64,000 bases of DNA from Scalesia atractyloides (taxonomy: Eukaryota; Streptophyta; Magnoliopsida; Asterales; Asteraceae): assembly GCA_947069175.1 (NCBI GenBank), contig CAMTDV010000002.1, positions 10,842,988 through 10,906,987 on the forward strand, given 5' to 3'. A program made the position numbers and the translations under genes. Below the pieces are notes generated by a model. That model was not told the origin of the DNA. It saw only the letters and a program-made list of their open reading frames with translations, and did no database searches. Of this stretch, positions 33,196-44,456 are shown one piece after another. Numbering within the stretch: position 1 is the first letter of the stretch; the number at the start of each line of letters is the position of its first letter.

Positions 33196-34102
33196 TTATT
33201 ATTAGTTAAGTTTAAAAATAGGTTTACTTCTTAAAACATCCGTAATGATTAACGTTATTTAAAGTGCCTTTTTCATCACAATGACATTATAATATCCATT
33301 AAAAAAATCTAAAGAGCCAAAACATCACAACCCGTAAAAACTACCACAAACACTTCCCCCTTCTTGTCTATGATATATAAATAATTATTATTACATAAAT
33401 AAATAAACAATTTTCTACATTTTAGATAGCTTAAAAGTCAGGTACTTAATGGTTTATATGTTGTTTTTAGGGGTACAAATGAATGGGTGAAGGAAATATT
33501 GAAGAAATTGAAGATTCAAAGTTGAGTTGCGGTAGAAGTTTGAAGAAGTCAACTTAACGAGTGAAAGTGGACACAGTTTGTGTTGATGATGTCACATAGA
33601 TCAGTTGATCATCTACAGTTTGAAGTTCAGACGAACCAACACAACATAATACGTTTCATATGTCAGAGACAAAAATTCTAGTACGAGATTGACAGCTGCC
33701 TTTAGAAGTTTCAACACGAAACATATTATGGAAATACGGTATGTATGCTACCAGCGAGGAAACCCCTAAACACGTATTTAAAGAGCGTTGACGACTGAAT
33801 TCGAAATTTCTGACGACACCAGACGAATTCCAAAGTTTAGGGAGGTGTTTGGAGCATTTATCGAAGATTTTAAACCATATCAAAGATACAGCGTTTTGGT
33901 TGAAATCGTTTTTTTAGAACATATTTAATGCTTTGTTTTTAACTATAAGTGGCTAGACATCTTTTTATCAATCGGGTTTCATGTGTATATTGACTAGTTT
34001 GACTTTTTTATTGATGTTTACTAATGTTTATGTGTTGGTTTTAGTGAAACCTTAATTTTGTGCCTATGATGTGTTTGAATGTTGTTTCATATTATATGAT
34101 AC
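33196..34102. other. Spacer with one unsupported ORF
   Basis: A 75-codon minus ORF (33883-33656, MIWFKIFDKCSKHLPKLWNS) matches nothing I know. The rest is AT-rich. Confidence 0.4.
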
Positions 34103-34434
34103 TTGTCAAAGGTGTAAAGGATGAGTCTTGAGCCTCAATGAAGCTTAAAAAGCGACGATTTCTTTAGGCGAGACGTTTCATATAAAAATAAAACTTCTAG
34201 AGATTTTAGACATGTTTTAGGCTTCTTGAGAGCTAGTTTAAGTTATTTTAGGTTTTTACAAGTTTGTTTAGGGTTCTTATAATTGTTTCAAACATGTTTA
34301 AACTTGTTCAAATGATTTTTGACTGAAATTTCGTTGGAATATGGTCTGAAAATGCGCCTGAACGCCTGAAAGGGGGCTTTATTTGATGGGCCTGAAAAGT
34401 GGGCCTAGGCGCACGCCTGAGTGAGTCTTGACAA
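34103..34434. mobile_element. Possible MITE with TTGTCAA ends
   Basis: TTGTCAA at 34103 and TTGACAA ending at 34434 are inverse. Next to them are GATGAGTCTTGAGCC and CGCCTGAGTGAGTCTTGAC, and the right half is rich in GGCGY/CGCCTGA. This resembles a common plant non-autonomous element, but no target duplication is visible. Confidence 0.4.
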
Positions 34435-35383
34435 CAGAGGTGTTTACTGACTTGTGTGGTTGTCATAGCTCTTTCATGTTGACTTTTAATTTACAATATA
34501 GGGCTTAAGACCTTAACTTGGTAAATTTCGTAGTATAAACTGTTATAGTATGCTATTGTGGGTTTAAATTTGAATAAAAGGGTTTAAGTCATTGTTAGGA
34601 TCTTTCCTAGAGAAGTGCATCTTTTTGGTTATCTTTTAGACATTTCTAAATGATAAGTGATTTTTTAAAACTTTGCTTCATAATTTCTGTTAGAGTTTGC
34701 TTCAAAATTTTAGATGGTTATCATGTATATATAGCGTTTACCTTTTCTTTAATTATAGGATTATGGGCCTTTAGCAGGGAGTTGTTGTTAGCACTTCGAC
34801 AAAGCTATTGATCCTTCATCGTAGTAGATCTTGGAGTAGCCAGGCAGTGAGATTTGACGCTTTAAGTATTTGCTCTACTAATACATCTTTAGCGGGAAGT
34901 TAGTTCGTTTAAGGAACAATTATTGTAAGTAGAGTTAGTTAAATACATCTTTAGCGATAAGTGTAGGATTAGATACCTAAATCATAGTTTTCTCCATCTA
35001 AATTTCTTAAGTATTATATATAATCCATGTTTTGAAAACCGGACCATATTGGTCCAACCTGGTTCACCCAAACAAATATGTTTTGAGTTGAACCAGCTAG
35101 TTAGACCGGAAACCGGCGGTTGAACCGGCTTTTTAAGGGTTGAACAGGTTTTTAATTAAAGAATTTCATTTTTACTTTATTTTTATAATATTTACTACAT
35201 CATCTGGTTCTTACATCCGGTTAAACAGATCCGACAGGCCCGACCAGTGGATCGGTAAGGAGATCGGTTCGACATTAGGATTGAAACAACTAAATGCAGT
35301 TGCATGTATGAGACATGAGTAATTTTCGGTAGGACTCTTGTGTAATTTTATAACTTGTTCCGATGTCTAATATGAGAGATTTT
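34435..35383. other. Spacer; CCGG/GGTTGAACCGG-rich patch
   Basis: Mostly AT-rich. 35030-35290 has repeated CCGGNCC, GGTTGAACCGG and CCGGTTNAAC motifs of the kind seen in decayed MITEs. No boundaries defined. Confidence 0.35.
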
Positions 35384-35392
35384 AACAGGGTG

Positions 35393-35580
35393 GGTCAGGG
35401 GCGTAGCTTTGTGGGGGCGAGAGGGGCGGCCGATTCCCCGAACTTTTCGCTCAGTAGTGAAGAGTATGTAGTTTTCGCATAAATTTTTTTTGGCATATAC
35501 GTTTTTAACCACCGGTTTTATAGAAATTTTTAGTATATACATTTTCAACCCCCGGTCGGAAATCTCAAGCTTCGCCACTC
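35393..35580. mobile_element. Short MITE with 9-bp flanking repeat
   Basis: Starts GGTCAGGGGCGTAGCTT and ends AAGCTTCGCCACTC, imperfect inverted ends. AACAGGGTG lies directly on both sides (35384-35392 and 35581-35589). 188 bp, no coding. The 9-bp duplication points to the Mutator group; the ends alone could also suggest hAT. Confidence 0.65.
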
Positions 35581-35589
35581 AACAGGGTG

Positions 35590-35990
35590 ACAATATATTA
35601 GTCTAGTCAAACTGAGTCGACATAACCAAAAAGTCTTCACTCGAAGGATGATTTTTTTGAAAAGAAGTTCCGTAGCTACTAATAAAAGTATAACAAACAA
35701 AAACAAAAAAAAACCATAGCATAAAAAAGCTAGCATAAACAAATTAAAATAATATAAATTTTAAAAGAAAGAAAAGAAAAGTAATTTGAAGTCGTAAATA
35801 ACTAGAGCGTGAAAAAAAATGTTTAATGTAGTAAAAGTGGGTGAATATATGGACGCCAAGTGGCATCCGGTTTTAGATGTCGTCATTGGACAATACATCC
35901 GGTGGTGGATGTTTGAAATTGCATCCGAATTGGAGTTATACCTACTATGTTATACATGACAAATTGTTTGGCCATCAAAAAAACACAGGC
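35590..35990. other. Spacer, nothing recognised
   Basis: A-rich sequence between a MITE and the LINE fragment. No motif recognised. Confidence 0.5.
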
Positions 35991-36627
35991 ACACAAGATG
36001 CAGGTAGCAGAGATAAAAATGTTAAGATGGATGTGTAGACACACAATGTTAGACCAGATAAGAAATGAGGTTTTTTTATGAATAGGCTAGGAGCCGATAG
36101 TATATCGAACAAGATAAAGAATAAGATATTGAGATGGTTTAGGCATGTGAAGAGGTTACATATGACAATGCCAATTGGACATGTGGAAGGGAGGATGAGT
36201 AGAGGCATACCTAAAATGACTTAGGATGAGCGGAATAGACAACATTTGCTAGAATGGCATCTCTCCAAAGGCATGGCGCAAGATAAGGTTTGTGGAGAAT
36301 TAAGGTTAAAGGCTTTGAGATGGTACATTTGGGTCTTAGATTTGTTGTAGAAGCTTAAATCCCCTTAAACTTTAGGTATACTATACATCTGATTATCTTT
36401 TGCATGTAGGCCTATATGTGATCTTATGATTTTATATATCTATTTTTATTTTATTATATTACACCTCCACCATTTCTTTTGTTATTCGGTAGTACTTTAT
36501 TTCTATTTTTTTTGTCTGGTTGTTTGTCTATGATTTGTTATTGGTGTTGGGGGTTTCTTAGGAAGCAACATCGGATAAAGGAAAGTTTTGTTATTCCCGG
36601 GCCTTGTTGTTGATGTTGTTGTCGTCT
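35991..36627 (+). pseudogene. RTE-type LINE, 3' end only
   Basis: KMLRWMCRHTMLDQIRNEVF (from about 36015) and, after frame changes, ILRWFRHVKRL (about 36128) are the C-terminal part of an RTE-clade reverse transcriptase ORF, the usual LRWFGHV region. The 3' UTR runs to GGGCCTTGTTGTTGATGTTGTTGTCG at about 36600-36627, the TTG-rich tail of plant RTE LINEs (first 20 bases compared). It is 5'-truncated and holds several stops. The RT catalytic part is absent. Confidence 0.75.
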
Positions 36628-36670
36628 TTAGCATCTTCCATATCTCTCTCTCACACCCGTGTGTGTGTAT

Positions 36671-36935
36671 GGTAGGATTCTAAAAGAATTCCATCTTATT
36701 TAAAAACTTGAAAAGCATTCTGTACCACATATTTCTCTAAACTTTTTGTAATATACACATATGTTTAGTTTAAAAATATATAATATTATTGTCAAATATT
36801 GAATTATACACATACGTATATAGTCAATTTTAAATTATACATATGTGTATATTTCAAAATACTTAGGGAAATGTGTGGTCTAGAATGTTTTTCAAGTTTC
36901 CCAATTAGCCTATTGCTTCTTATAGGATCCTAACC
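36671..36935. mobile_element. Long-arm fold-back MITE
   Basis: Left end GGTAGGATTCTAAAAG mirrors right end TATAGGATCCTAACC. Inside, AACTTGAAAAGCATTCT, ACCACATATTTCTCTAA and AATATACACATATGT recur inverted in the right half, so the arms are about 125 bp each with 80-90% match. No clear target duplication: left flank TGTGTGTAT, right flank CTATATATA. Confidence 0.75.
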
Positions 36936-37538
36936 CTATATATATATATAAGATATTACTTATTTTTTAAGTGTGTTTAAAAGTGGAAATACATTGGAGA
37001 GAAAATGTTTATGTTTAAAATATGGATGAAAATCTGATATGAGAGTTGATGTGATACATATAAAGTGAATAAATTTAATGGAGACGTTTGTGGGTGAGGT
37101 GACATGCATATGACGAAAAGAGGGAGGGGGAGCGATGAGAGATGGAGACTTTCATTAGATTTTTAATGAGCAAAAACGCAAGATTTAAGGAATGAAAGAA
37201 AGAGAAAGAAGATATAAGAAAAAAGGAGAGAAAATTTTGAGTTGCATGGGATTGGTTGTCTTGATTATCCGCAAACAGAGATGGTTTTACAACTACAAGA
37301 ATGTGATGCGGGTAAAAGTATTTTAATTATAAAAGCTAGTATTCTTTCTGGCTTTATTTAAGATTTGCAGTTTGCATAACTACAAGGCCTATTTGTAAAT
37401 TTATGTGTCCCTAAAGTATGCTATATCATTTAAGGGTGTTTTAAATTTTAAGAAATATAAGTTTTCTTTTTTAATGGTAAATTTAGATCAATGACAGACT
37501 ACAAGAGTATATGTGTGGTTTTGATGGTATGGAATTGG
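36936..37538. other. Spacer, nothing recognised
   Basis: (TA)n near 36936-36949, a purine-rich stretch 37120-37230, otherwise AT-rich. No gene seen. Confidence 0.5.
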
Positions 37539-38204
37539 GACGGGACGAGGGCGATGGGCGTAATGTGGCGCTTTGATGGCGCACTTTGCACTTCGCACGC
37601 TCGCATCGTCGCGAGCCGCTTGGAGCCGCCTTTTGTATTTTTTATGTGTCTTGGCTTGGTGTTGTCAGCTATAGACTGTTCAAGTTCCTACCTGTAAAAT
37701 GATTAAGTCGCAGAATTCGTTATGTCATTGAATTTTAGAATTAATCTTATTGAATTGTATATTCAATAGAGACTTATCATTTCAATTTCTATTCAGTAGA
37801 TATACAAAGCTTTGTGCTTTGTTTTGAAACGCACACTGAAAATCGTATGGTTCATACAACACACACATCCAACGAATTTCCTAACTTTGAAGCTCTGCAC
37901 ACTCTTGTTTCAGGTATCCTTTCAGGTGCTAGGCTAATCCCGACGATACAATCTGCTTAGGTTGTTGTACCCTGGGAAACAGATGGGTTCACCTGGGTAG
38001 CCCGAAATCCGTTTTAAAGAAAGTGTGATATTCACGTGCCTGAGTCACCATTGTTTTTATTTTCTTTGTTTCTTTGTGATGTGTTTCGCAGTTTAGTTTG
38101 TTGTATATTTCATTCTGTCTACTTCAGTTTTGTTTATATCATGTACTCAAAATTAGATTCATAAAGTTGTTATTTTAGTTTGTTTTGTGAACGGTTTCCC
38201 TACA
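37539..38204 (+). mobile_element. 5' LTR of copia B, left-truncated
   Basis: Shared with the 3' LTR from GGGACGAGGGCG to GGTTTCCCTACA. It contains about 100 bp (37576-37675, GC-rich TCGCACGCTCGCATCG) that the 3' LTR lacks. The start of the LTR is missing. Confidence 0.75.
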
Positions 38205-38361
38205 AGCTTAAAACAGATTTTAAAACCCGTTCACTGTTTTGGTTTTTAAAATTTTTTATAAAGTGTTCTTTTGTTTAATGCAAAACTTTTAGTTTGCGTT
38301 GATTTCTGTAAACCAATTTGTTTCTACCATAAACTGATTTTTATTTATTCTTGTTTCATAA

Positions 38362-39200
38362 ATGACTACTGTTCAAGCAAACACATCAACCACTGTTAGA
38401 TCCACATCCACTACCATGGGACCATTAGTTGGTACCCAAGCGGTTCAAGCGGTTGCTAACCATGCTGAAAAACCAGAGAAATTTACTGGTTTAAACTTTA
38501 AGAGATGGCAACAGAAGATGTTGTTCTATCTGACGACTCTAAACCTTGCGAGGTTTCTGACTGAGTCCCCTCCTGTTCTCGTAGAAGGGACATCTGATGT
38601 TCAATCTGTGAGTGTTGTGGATGCATGGAAACATTCTGAGTACCTATGTCGCAACTATGTGTTGAACGGCTTGTTAGATGCATTGTATAACGTGTATCTG
38701 AAGGTTCCAACTGCCAAAGAATTATGAGAGCCGTTGGAACGCAAATACAAGACCGAGGATGCGGGTACTAAAACGTATGTTGTGGCTAGATTTTTGGACT
38801 TTAAAATGATTGATTCAAAGACTGTTATGAGTCAAGTTCAAGAATTGCAGTTTATTCTTAGTGACATTTTGTCTGAAGGAATGAATCTTAGTGAAACATT
38901 CCAAGTGGCAGCAATTGTTGAAAAGTTGCCTCCCAGTTGGGTGGACTTCAAGAATTACCTTAAGCATAAGCGAAGGGAAATGACCATTGAAGACCTTGTG
39001 GTTCGTCTTCGTATTGAAGAAGACAACAAGCTATCACACAAAGGAAGTCAAGTTGAAGTTTCTGCAAAAGCAAACCTTGTGGAACATGGTTAATCCTCAA
39101 GGGGTCACAAGGGTAACAAAGGCCACAAGTTTAACGGAAAGGGGAAAAACAAAGGTGTTGATCTTGGGCCAAAGAAAGGCGGCGTGAATAAGAAGGTTGG
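38362..39200 (+). pseudogene. Copia gag (UBN2 type), broken
   Basis: Begins MTTVQANTSTTVRSTSTTMG. KFTGLNFKRWQQKMLFYL is the usual start of the UBN2/copia gag fold, followed by a YKTEDAGTKTYVVARFLDFK block, LPPSWVDFKNYLKHKR and RIEEDNK. Stops at 38725 and near 39091 interrupt it. The zinc knuckle follows in the duplicated segment. In an active element this forms the particle. Confidence 0.85.
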
Positions 39201-40111
39201 TCCCTTTAAGGGAAGTGTTACAACTGCGGACTAACTGGTCATCGTGCTGACCAATGCAAAGAGCCTAAACACGGCTCTTATGGTTGATGATGATGGTATG
39301 CCTTTAGTGGCCATGATTTCAGACCTCACTACCACGATGGAGGAGGTAAATTTGGTGGCTAACGACCAAAAGGGTGGTGGGTTGACACTGGGGCAACCCG
39401 CCATGTGTGCCCAGACAAGACCCTCTTTAATACGTTTAAAGAGGTGGTGGGAGAAGAGAAGATGTGCATGGGAAATGCTGCTACAGCTGATATCAAGGGA
39501 GAAGGTGATGTGATCTTAAAGTGGATTTCTGGGAAAGAGCTCACTTTGAAGAATGTACTTTATTTCCTGATTTGCACAAGAGTCTTGTGTCGGGTAGGAT
39601 GCTTAACAAGTTTGGTTTTCGTTTGGTTTTTGAAAGTTGGTCCAAAGAAAGGCGGTGTGGAAGAAGAAGGTTGGTCCCTTTAAGGGAAGTGTTACAACTA
39701 CGGACAAACTGGTCATCGTACTGACCAATGCAAAGAGCCTAAACACGGCTCTTATGGTTGATGATGATGGTATGCCTTTAGTGGCCATGATTTCAGACCT
39801 CACTACCATGATGGAGGAGGTAAATTTGGTGGCTAACGACCAAAAGGGTGGTGGGTTGACACTGGGGCAACCCGCCATGTGTGCCCAGACAAGACCCTCT
39901 TTAATACGTTTAAAGAGGTGGTGGAGAAGAGAAGATGTGCATGGGAAATGCTGCTACAGCTGATATCAAGGGAGAAGGTGATGTGATCTTAAAGTGGATT
40001 TCTGGGAAAGAGCTCACTTTGAAGAATGTGCTCAATGTTCCTGATTTGCGCAAGAGTCTTGTGTCGGGTAGGATGCTTAACAAGTTTGGTTTTCATTTGG
40101 TTTTTGAAAGT
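39164..40111 (+). repeat. 474-bp tandem duplication, zinc knuckle plus protease start
   Basis: Copy 1 is about 39164-39637 and copy 2 about 39638-40111. GGTTGGTCCCTTTAAGGGAA is at 39195 and 39669; GTTTTTGAAAGT ends at 39637 and 40111. Each copy encodes, in a shifted frame, CYNCG-type zinc knuckle residues and the protease motif WWVDTGATRHVC (GAC at 39384 and 39858). The copies differ at few sites, so the duplication is recent relative to the element's other damage. Confidence 0.9.
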
Positions 40112-40838
40112 GATACATTTGTTTTAAGTAAGCGTGGTATGTTTGTTGGAAAGGGTTATGCCCAAAATGGCATGTTCAAACTTAATGTAATGTCTATCAA
40201 GAAAAACATTAATAAAAATGCTAGTACTTCTGTTTACTTGGTTAAGTCTCCTAATGTTTGTCATGGACATCTTGGTCATGTAAATTTTAATTCGATGTAT
40301 CGTTTAATTAAATTAGTTACATACCAAATTTTGCCATTGACTCTAAACAAAATGTAAAACTTATGTTGAAGCCAAACAAACAAGATTATCCTTCAAATCA
40401 GTTGAAAGAATAACTGAACCCCTTGATCTGATATACATAGATGTGTGCGATTTAAAATCAATTCCAACCAGAGGTGATAATAAATATTTTATTACCTTTA
40501 TCGATGACAATACAAGGTATTGTTATCTATACTTACTTAAGAGTAAGGATGAAGCAATTGACAAGTTTATCTTGTATAAAGCTGAAGTTGAGAATCAACT
40601 ACACAAAAAAAAGCGTGTTAGAAGTGATAGAGGAGGTGAATATGTTTCACCATTTTGGGAAGTATGTGCAAAAAGTGGCATAATACACGAGTGTACCCCG
40701 CCTTATACACCCCAATCAAATGGCATCGTAGAGAGAAAGAATCATACACTAAGAGAAATGATGAATTCCATGTTGATAAGTTCTGGGATGAGCCAGGAAA
40801 TGTGGGGGAGGCCATTTTGTCATCCATTTTTTTGTTAA
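39850..40838 (+). pseudogene. Copia protease and integrase, broken
   Basis: The protease motif DTGATRHVC in copy 2 is followed by GKELTLKNVLNVPDLRKSLV. Then comes GAG-preintegrase VCHGHLGHVNFNSMYRLI (about 40257) and the integrase core: VCDLKSIPTR, ITFIDDNTRYCYLY, RSDRGGEYVSPF and QSNGIVERKNHTLREM. All three catalytic acidic residues (D, D, E) are present. The reading frame is lost near 40350-40440 and at about 40838. Confidence 0.85.
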
Positions 40839-40912
40839 ACAATATACCTTTCAAGAATAAGGATGTAACACCTCATGAGTTGTGATGGAGACATAAATCA
40901 TTCTATAAATAC

Positions 40913-42800
40913 TTGAAAGTGTGGGGGTGCCTGGCCAAGGTGATGGTTACACCCCCTAAGGCTCTTAGAATAGGGCCCAAAACTGTTGATTGCATTTTCA
41001 TTGGATATGCCAAAAACGGTAGTTCACATCGTTTTCTTGTATATGAATCCAAGAATCCTGATGTGCACAACGAATCTATCACAGAGACAAGGCCAGGAAA
41101 TGTGACTTACTTTGAAGAAGAGTTTCCAATGTTAGAACAAACTCTTGCGAGTTCTTCAAATCATGCAAGTTCATCAACAATGGTTGATGAGATTGTTCGA
41201 GAGGAAACTCAAGAACAATTAGAGGCTGAAGAAGGTGAGCCAAGAAGAAGTAAAAGGCAAAGGACTGAGAAATCCTTTGGGCCTGACTTTCTTACATACA
41301 TGGTTGAGAGTGAGCCTCAAACCTATCGAGAAGAAGTCACCTCTTCAGATGGACCTCAATGGAAAGAAGCCATCAAGAGTGAAATTGATTCTATCTTGCA
41401 GAATCATACTTGGGAGCTAGTAGATCTTCCACCAGGGTGCAAGCCACTTGGACATCGATGGATATTTAAGAAAAAGATGAAAGCTGATGACTCTGTCGAC
41501 AAGTATAAGGCAAGGCTTGTGATCAAAGGGTTTAGACAAAAGGAAGGTCTTGATTGTTTTGGCACATACTCGCCTGTAACTAGAATAACCTCTATTAGAT
41601 TGGTCCTTGCAATTGCAGCTTTGAGAAATTTAGAAATACATCAAATGGATGTAAAAACTGCATTTCTCAATGGGGAATTAGAGGAAGAGATTTACATGGA
41701 GCAACCAGAGGGTTTCTCTACTCCTGGCCAAGAGGGCAAAGTGTGTAAACTCATCAAGTCATTATATGGCTTGAAGCAAGCTCCAAAACAATCGCATCAA
41801 AAGTTTGACCAAGTTATGCTTAACAATGGTTTCAAAATAAATGAATGTGCTAAATGTGTCTATGTGAAAGACACTTCTAAAGATTATGTGATCTTATGCC
41901 TTTATGTAAATGATATGCTTATCATTGGGAGTGATGATAAGATGATCAGATCTACTAAAGACATGTCGAAAGCGAGATTTGACATGAAAGATATGGGTCT
42001 AGCTGATGTGATTCTTGGAGAAAGATTATTAGAACCCAAACTGGTTTGGTGCTAAGTCAATCTCATTATGTTGATAAGATCCTTCAGAAGTTCAATCCAG
42101 ACGCACGAGTGTAGCTCAAACTCCAATTGATACCTCTCAACATTTGTCAAAAGTTAGAGGCGAGAGTGTTGCTCAATTGGAATACTCAAGGATCATTGGC
42201 AGTCTTATGTATCTCATGTCATGTACTCGGCCAAACTTAGCATATGCTGTGAGTAGGCTAAGTAGATATACTAGTAATCCTAGTTCAGAGCACTAGAAGG
42301 GTATGACAAGATTATTAAGGTATTTGAGATACACGAGAAACTATAGACTGCATTATGGCCAAAATCCAGCTGTTGTGGAAGGGTTCAGTGATGCCAACTG
42401 GATATCCGATACGAAAGATTCCAGAGCTATAATTGGTTATGTGTTTACCCTTGGAGGAGCAGCTATATCTTGGAAGTCGTCCAAACAAACACCTATAGCT
42501 AGATCCACGATGGAATCTGGGTTTATCGTGTTAGATAAAGCTGGAGAAGAGGCAGAATGGTTACGTCAATTCTTGGAATATGTTCCAAGATGGCCTAAGC
42601 CTGTGATGGCTATTTGTATACATTGTGATTGCCAATCAGCTATTGGTAGAGCTCAAATTGGAATGTATAATGGCAGATCAAGGCACATACGACGTCGGCA
42701 TAACACGATACGACAACTACTCTCAACTGAGTTATCACGATTGACTATGTGAAGTCAAAGGATAACATTGCGGATCCGCTTACAAAAGGCTTAAGCAGAG
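40913..42800 (+). pseudogene. Copia RT/RNase H with YVND in place of YVDD
   Basis: A 380-codon ORF (40913-42055) runs from the integrase C-end (VWGCLAKV, VDCIFIGYAKNGSSHRFL) through the RT blocks HTWELVDLPPG, HQMDVKTAFLNGELEEEIYM and LYGLKQAPK to LCLYVNDMLIIGS. The catalytic box is YVND (AAT at 41909-41911): the first Asp is Asn, which should abolish polymerization. RNase H follows in another frame (42303-42752: FSDANWISD, ISWKSSKQTPIARST, HIRRRHNTIRQLL) and ends near DPLTKGLS at about 42773. Confidence 0.9.
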
Positions 42801-42854
42801 AGGTACCATAAAGGTAGTACATAAGTCGTCAATGTTTGTGGCAAGCCAGGAGGA

Positions 42855-43461
42855 TGCGAAGCACCCGACACGCACTCGCATCCGGGCACGGGACCAGGAC
42901 GAGGGCGATGGGTGCAATGTGGCGCTTGAGACTGTTCAAGTTCATACCTGTAAAATGATTAAGTCACATAATTCATTATGTCATTGAATTTTAGAATTAA
43001 TCTCATTAAATTATGTATTCAATAGAGACTTATCATTTCAAATTCTATTCAGTATATATACAAAGCTTTGTGCTTTGTTTTGAAACCACACTGAAAATCG
43101 TATGGTTTATACAACACACACATCCAACGAATTTCCTAACTTTGAAGCTCTGCACACTCTTGTTTCAGGTATCCTTTCATGTGTTAGGCTAATCCCGACA
43201 ATACAATCTGCTTAGGCTGTTGTACCCTGGGAAACAGACAGGTTCACCTGGGTAGCCCGAAATCCGTTTTAAAGGAAGTGTGATCTTCACGTGCCTCAGT
43301 CACCATTGTTTTTATTTTCTTTGTTTCTTTGTAATGTGTTTCTCAGTTTAGTTTTGTTGTATATTTCATTCTGTCTACTTCAGTTTTTGTTTATATCATG
43401 TACTCAGAATTAGATTAATAAAGTTGTTATTTTAGTTTGTTTTGTGAACGGTTTCCCTACA
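42855..43461 (+). mobile_element. 3' LTR of copia B
   Basis: Preceded by the purine-rich CAAGCCAGGAGGA. It probably starts TGCGAAGCACCC and ends GTTTCCCTACA at 43461. It lacks the 100-bp GC-rich piece of the 5' copy. The start is inferred because the 5' copy is truncated. Confidence 0.65.
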
Positions 43462-43729
43462 AGCACCATTACCAAAACTTATTTGTAATTAAGCTTTGTG
43501 GTGGTGATTTTAACTAGCCTCCATTAGTTATAGTTAGTAATGGTTACAATTGTACTCCATAAAAATTTCACTTTGTCAAAAGATTTCAAAACCTGCTAAG
43601 AACGTTTACTACCATTTATTGGTTAAACTACACAACCAAATTCAGTCTATTCTAATTTCTAACAAGCTGTAATCATTATATATAAGATTATAACCCTACT
43701 AATGCCTTAGAATTTCCATAGATCATCAC
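43462..43729. other. Short spacer between two copia elements
   Basis: 268 bp, AT-rich, nothing recognised. It ends with ATCAC (43725-43729), the target duplication of the next element. Confidence 0.6.
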
Positions 43730-44456
43730 TGTTGGAAATTTGAGTATGTGTGTATGAAGTCACAAACTTTGTCCCACATAGATGTGGGAACAAAGTGGAA
43801 ATTAGTTTATGAGGTAATGTTGTACCTTACTAATATAACCGTGTACCATGTTTTACCAAAACTGCTACGCGAGCGCGCAGGGGGGTGCAAAAATTAAGCC
43901 GAATTTAGTTGAACTCGTGTACACCTGCACATCCTGCAGACATGAATGCAGTTCCGAAAAACCGGGCCCAGCGGAGCGATTTTTTGCACCCTTAACCGAT
44001 TCTGTTGAATGAGTTTTGAAAACTATTTGATTCGTTATTGATGACCATTAAGACAGTTTTCAATTTCGAAACAGCCTTTTGAAGGTTATTATTATTAGTC
44101 TAGAAACTGATAACTAATGACCATTATTGGGTCATTAAATCGGTGCAATGATGGTCAGATTTCAGTTATGGTTCTGCAAGTATAAATACAGACCAAGGCA
44201 GACCAGTTGAGATAGACCAAAAACACACAGCTCTTTTCTTCCTCTCTAATTCTCTCTGCAACATCTTCGGTTATCTTTTCAGGCAAGTGTTCAAGTCCGG
44301 CAGTGCGCTGTTGCTGCTTCCGACTGGCGTACCCTGGGAACAGACAACGAATCTGTTTAAGGGAATTGTGTCAAACACAAGCCCGGTTCACTGTTTCATT
44401 TGTTTCTGTCTTTAAATTTATTCCTTTCAGTAGTAATTTTCTAACAAACTTAAATA
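43730..44456 (+). mobile_element. 5' LTR of copia C
   Basis: Begins TGTTGGAAATTTG and ends TTTTCTAACA, 727 bp. TATA-like TATAAATAC lies near 44181. It shares TACCCTGGGAACAGAC with the copia B LTR (TACCCTGGGAAACAGA). Confidence 0.9.

Larger units (their letters stand above)
37539..43461 (+). mobile_element. Tork-like copia element, broken (copia B)
   Basis: Two related LTRs (37539-38204 and about 42855-43461) enclose gag, zinc knuckle, protease, integrase, RT and RNase H in copia order on the plus strand. The 5' LTR lacks its first 60 bp or so, so no target duplication can be read. The internal region has a 474-bp tandem duplication. Its proteins are close to those of the element at 43730-58266, a second member of the same lineage. 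Confidence 0.85.

Noticed and set aside
37491..37697. 68-codon ORF over the copia B 5' LTR start
   Set aside because: It lies across the truncated LTR border with no homology to a protein.
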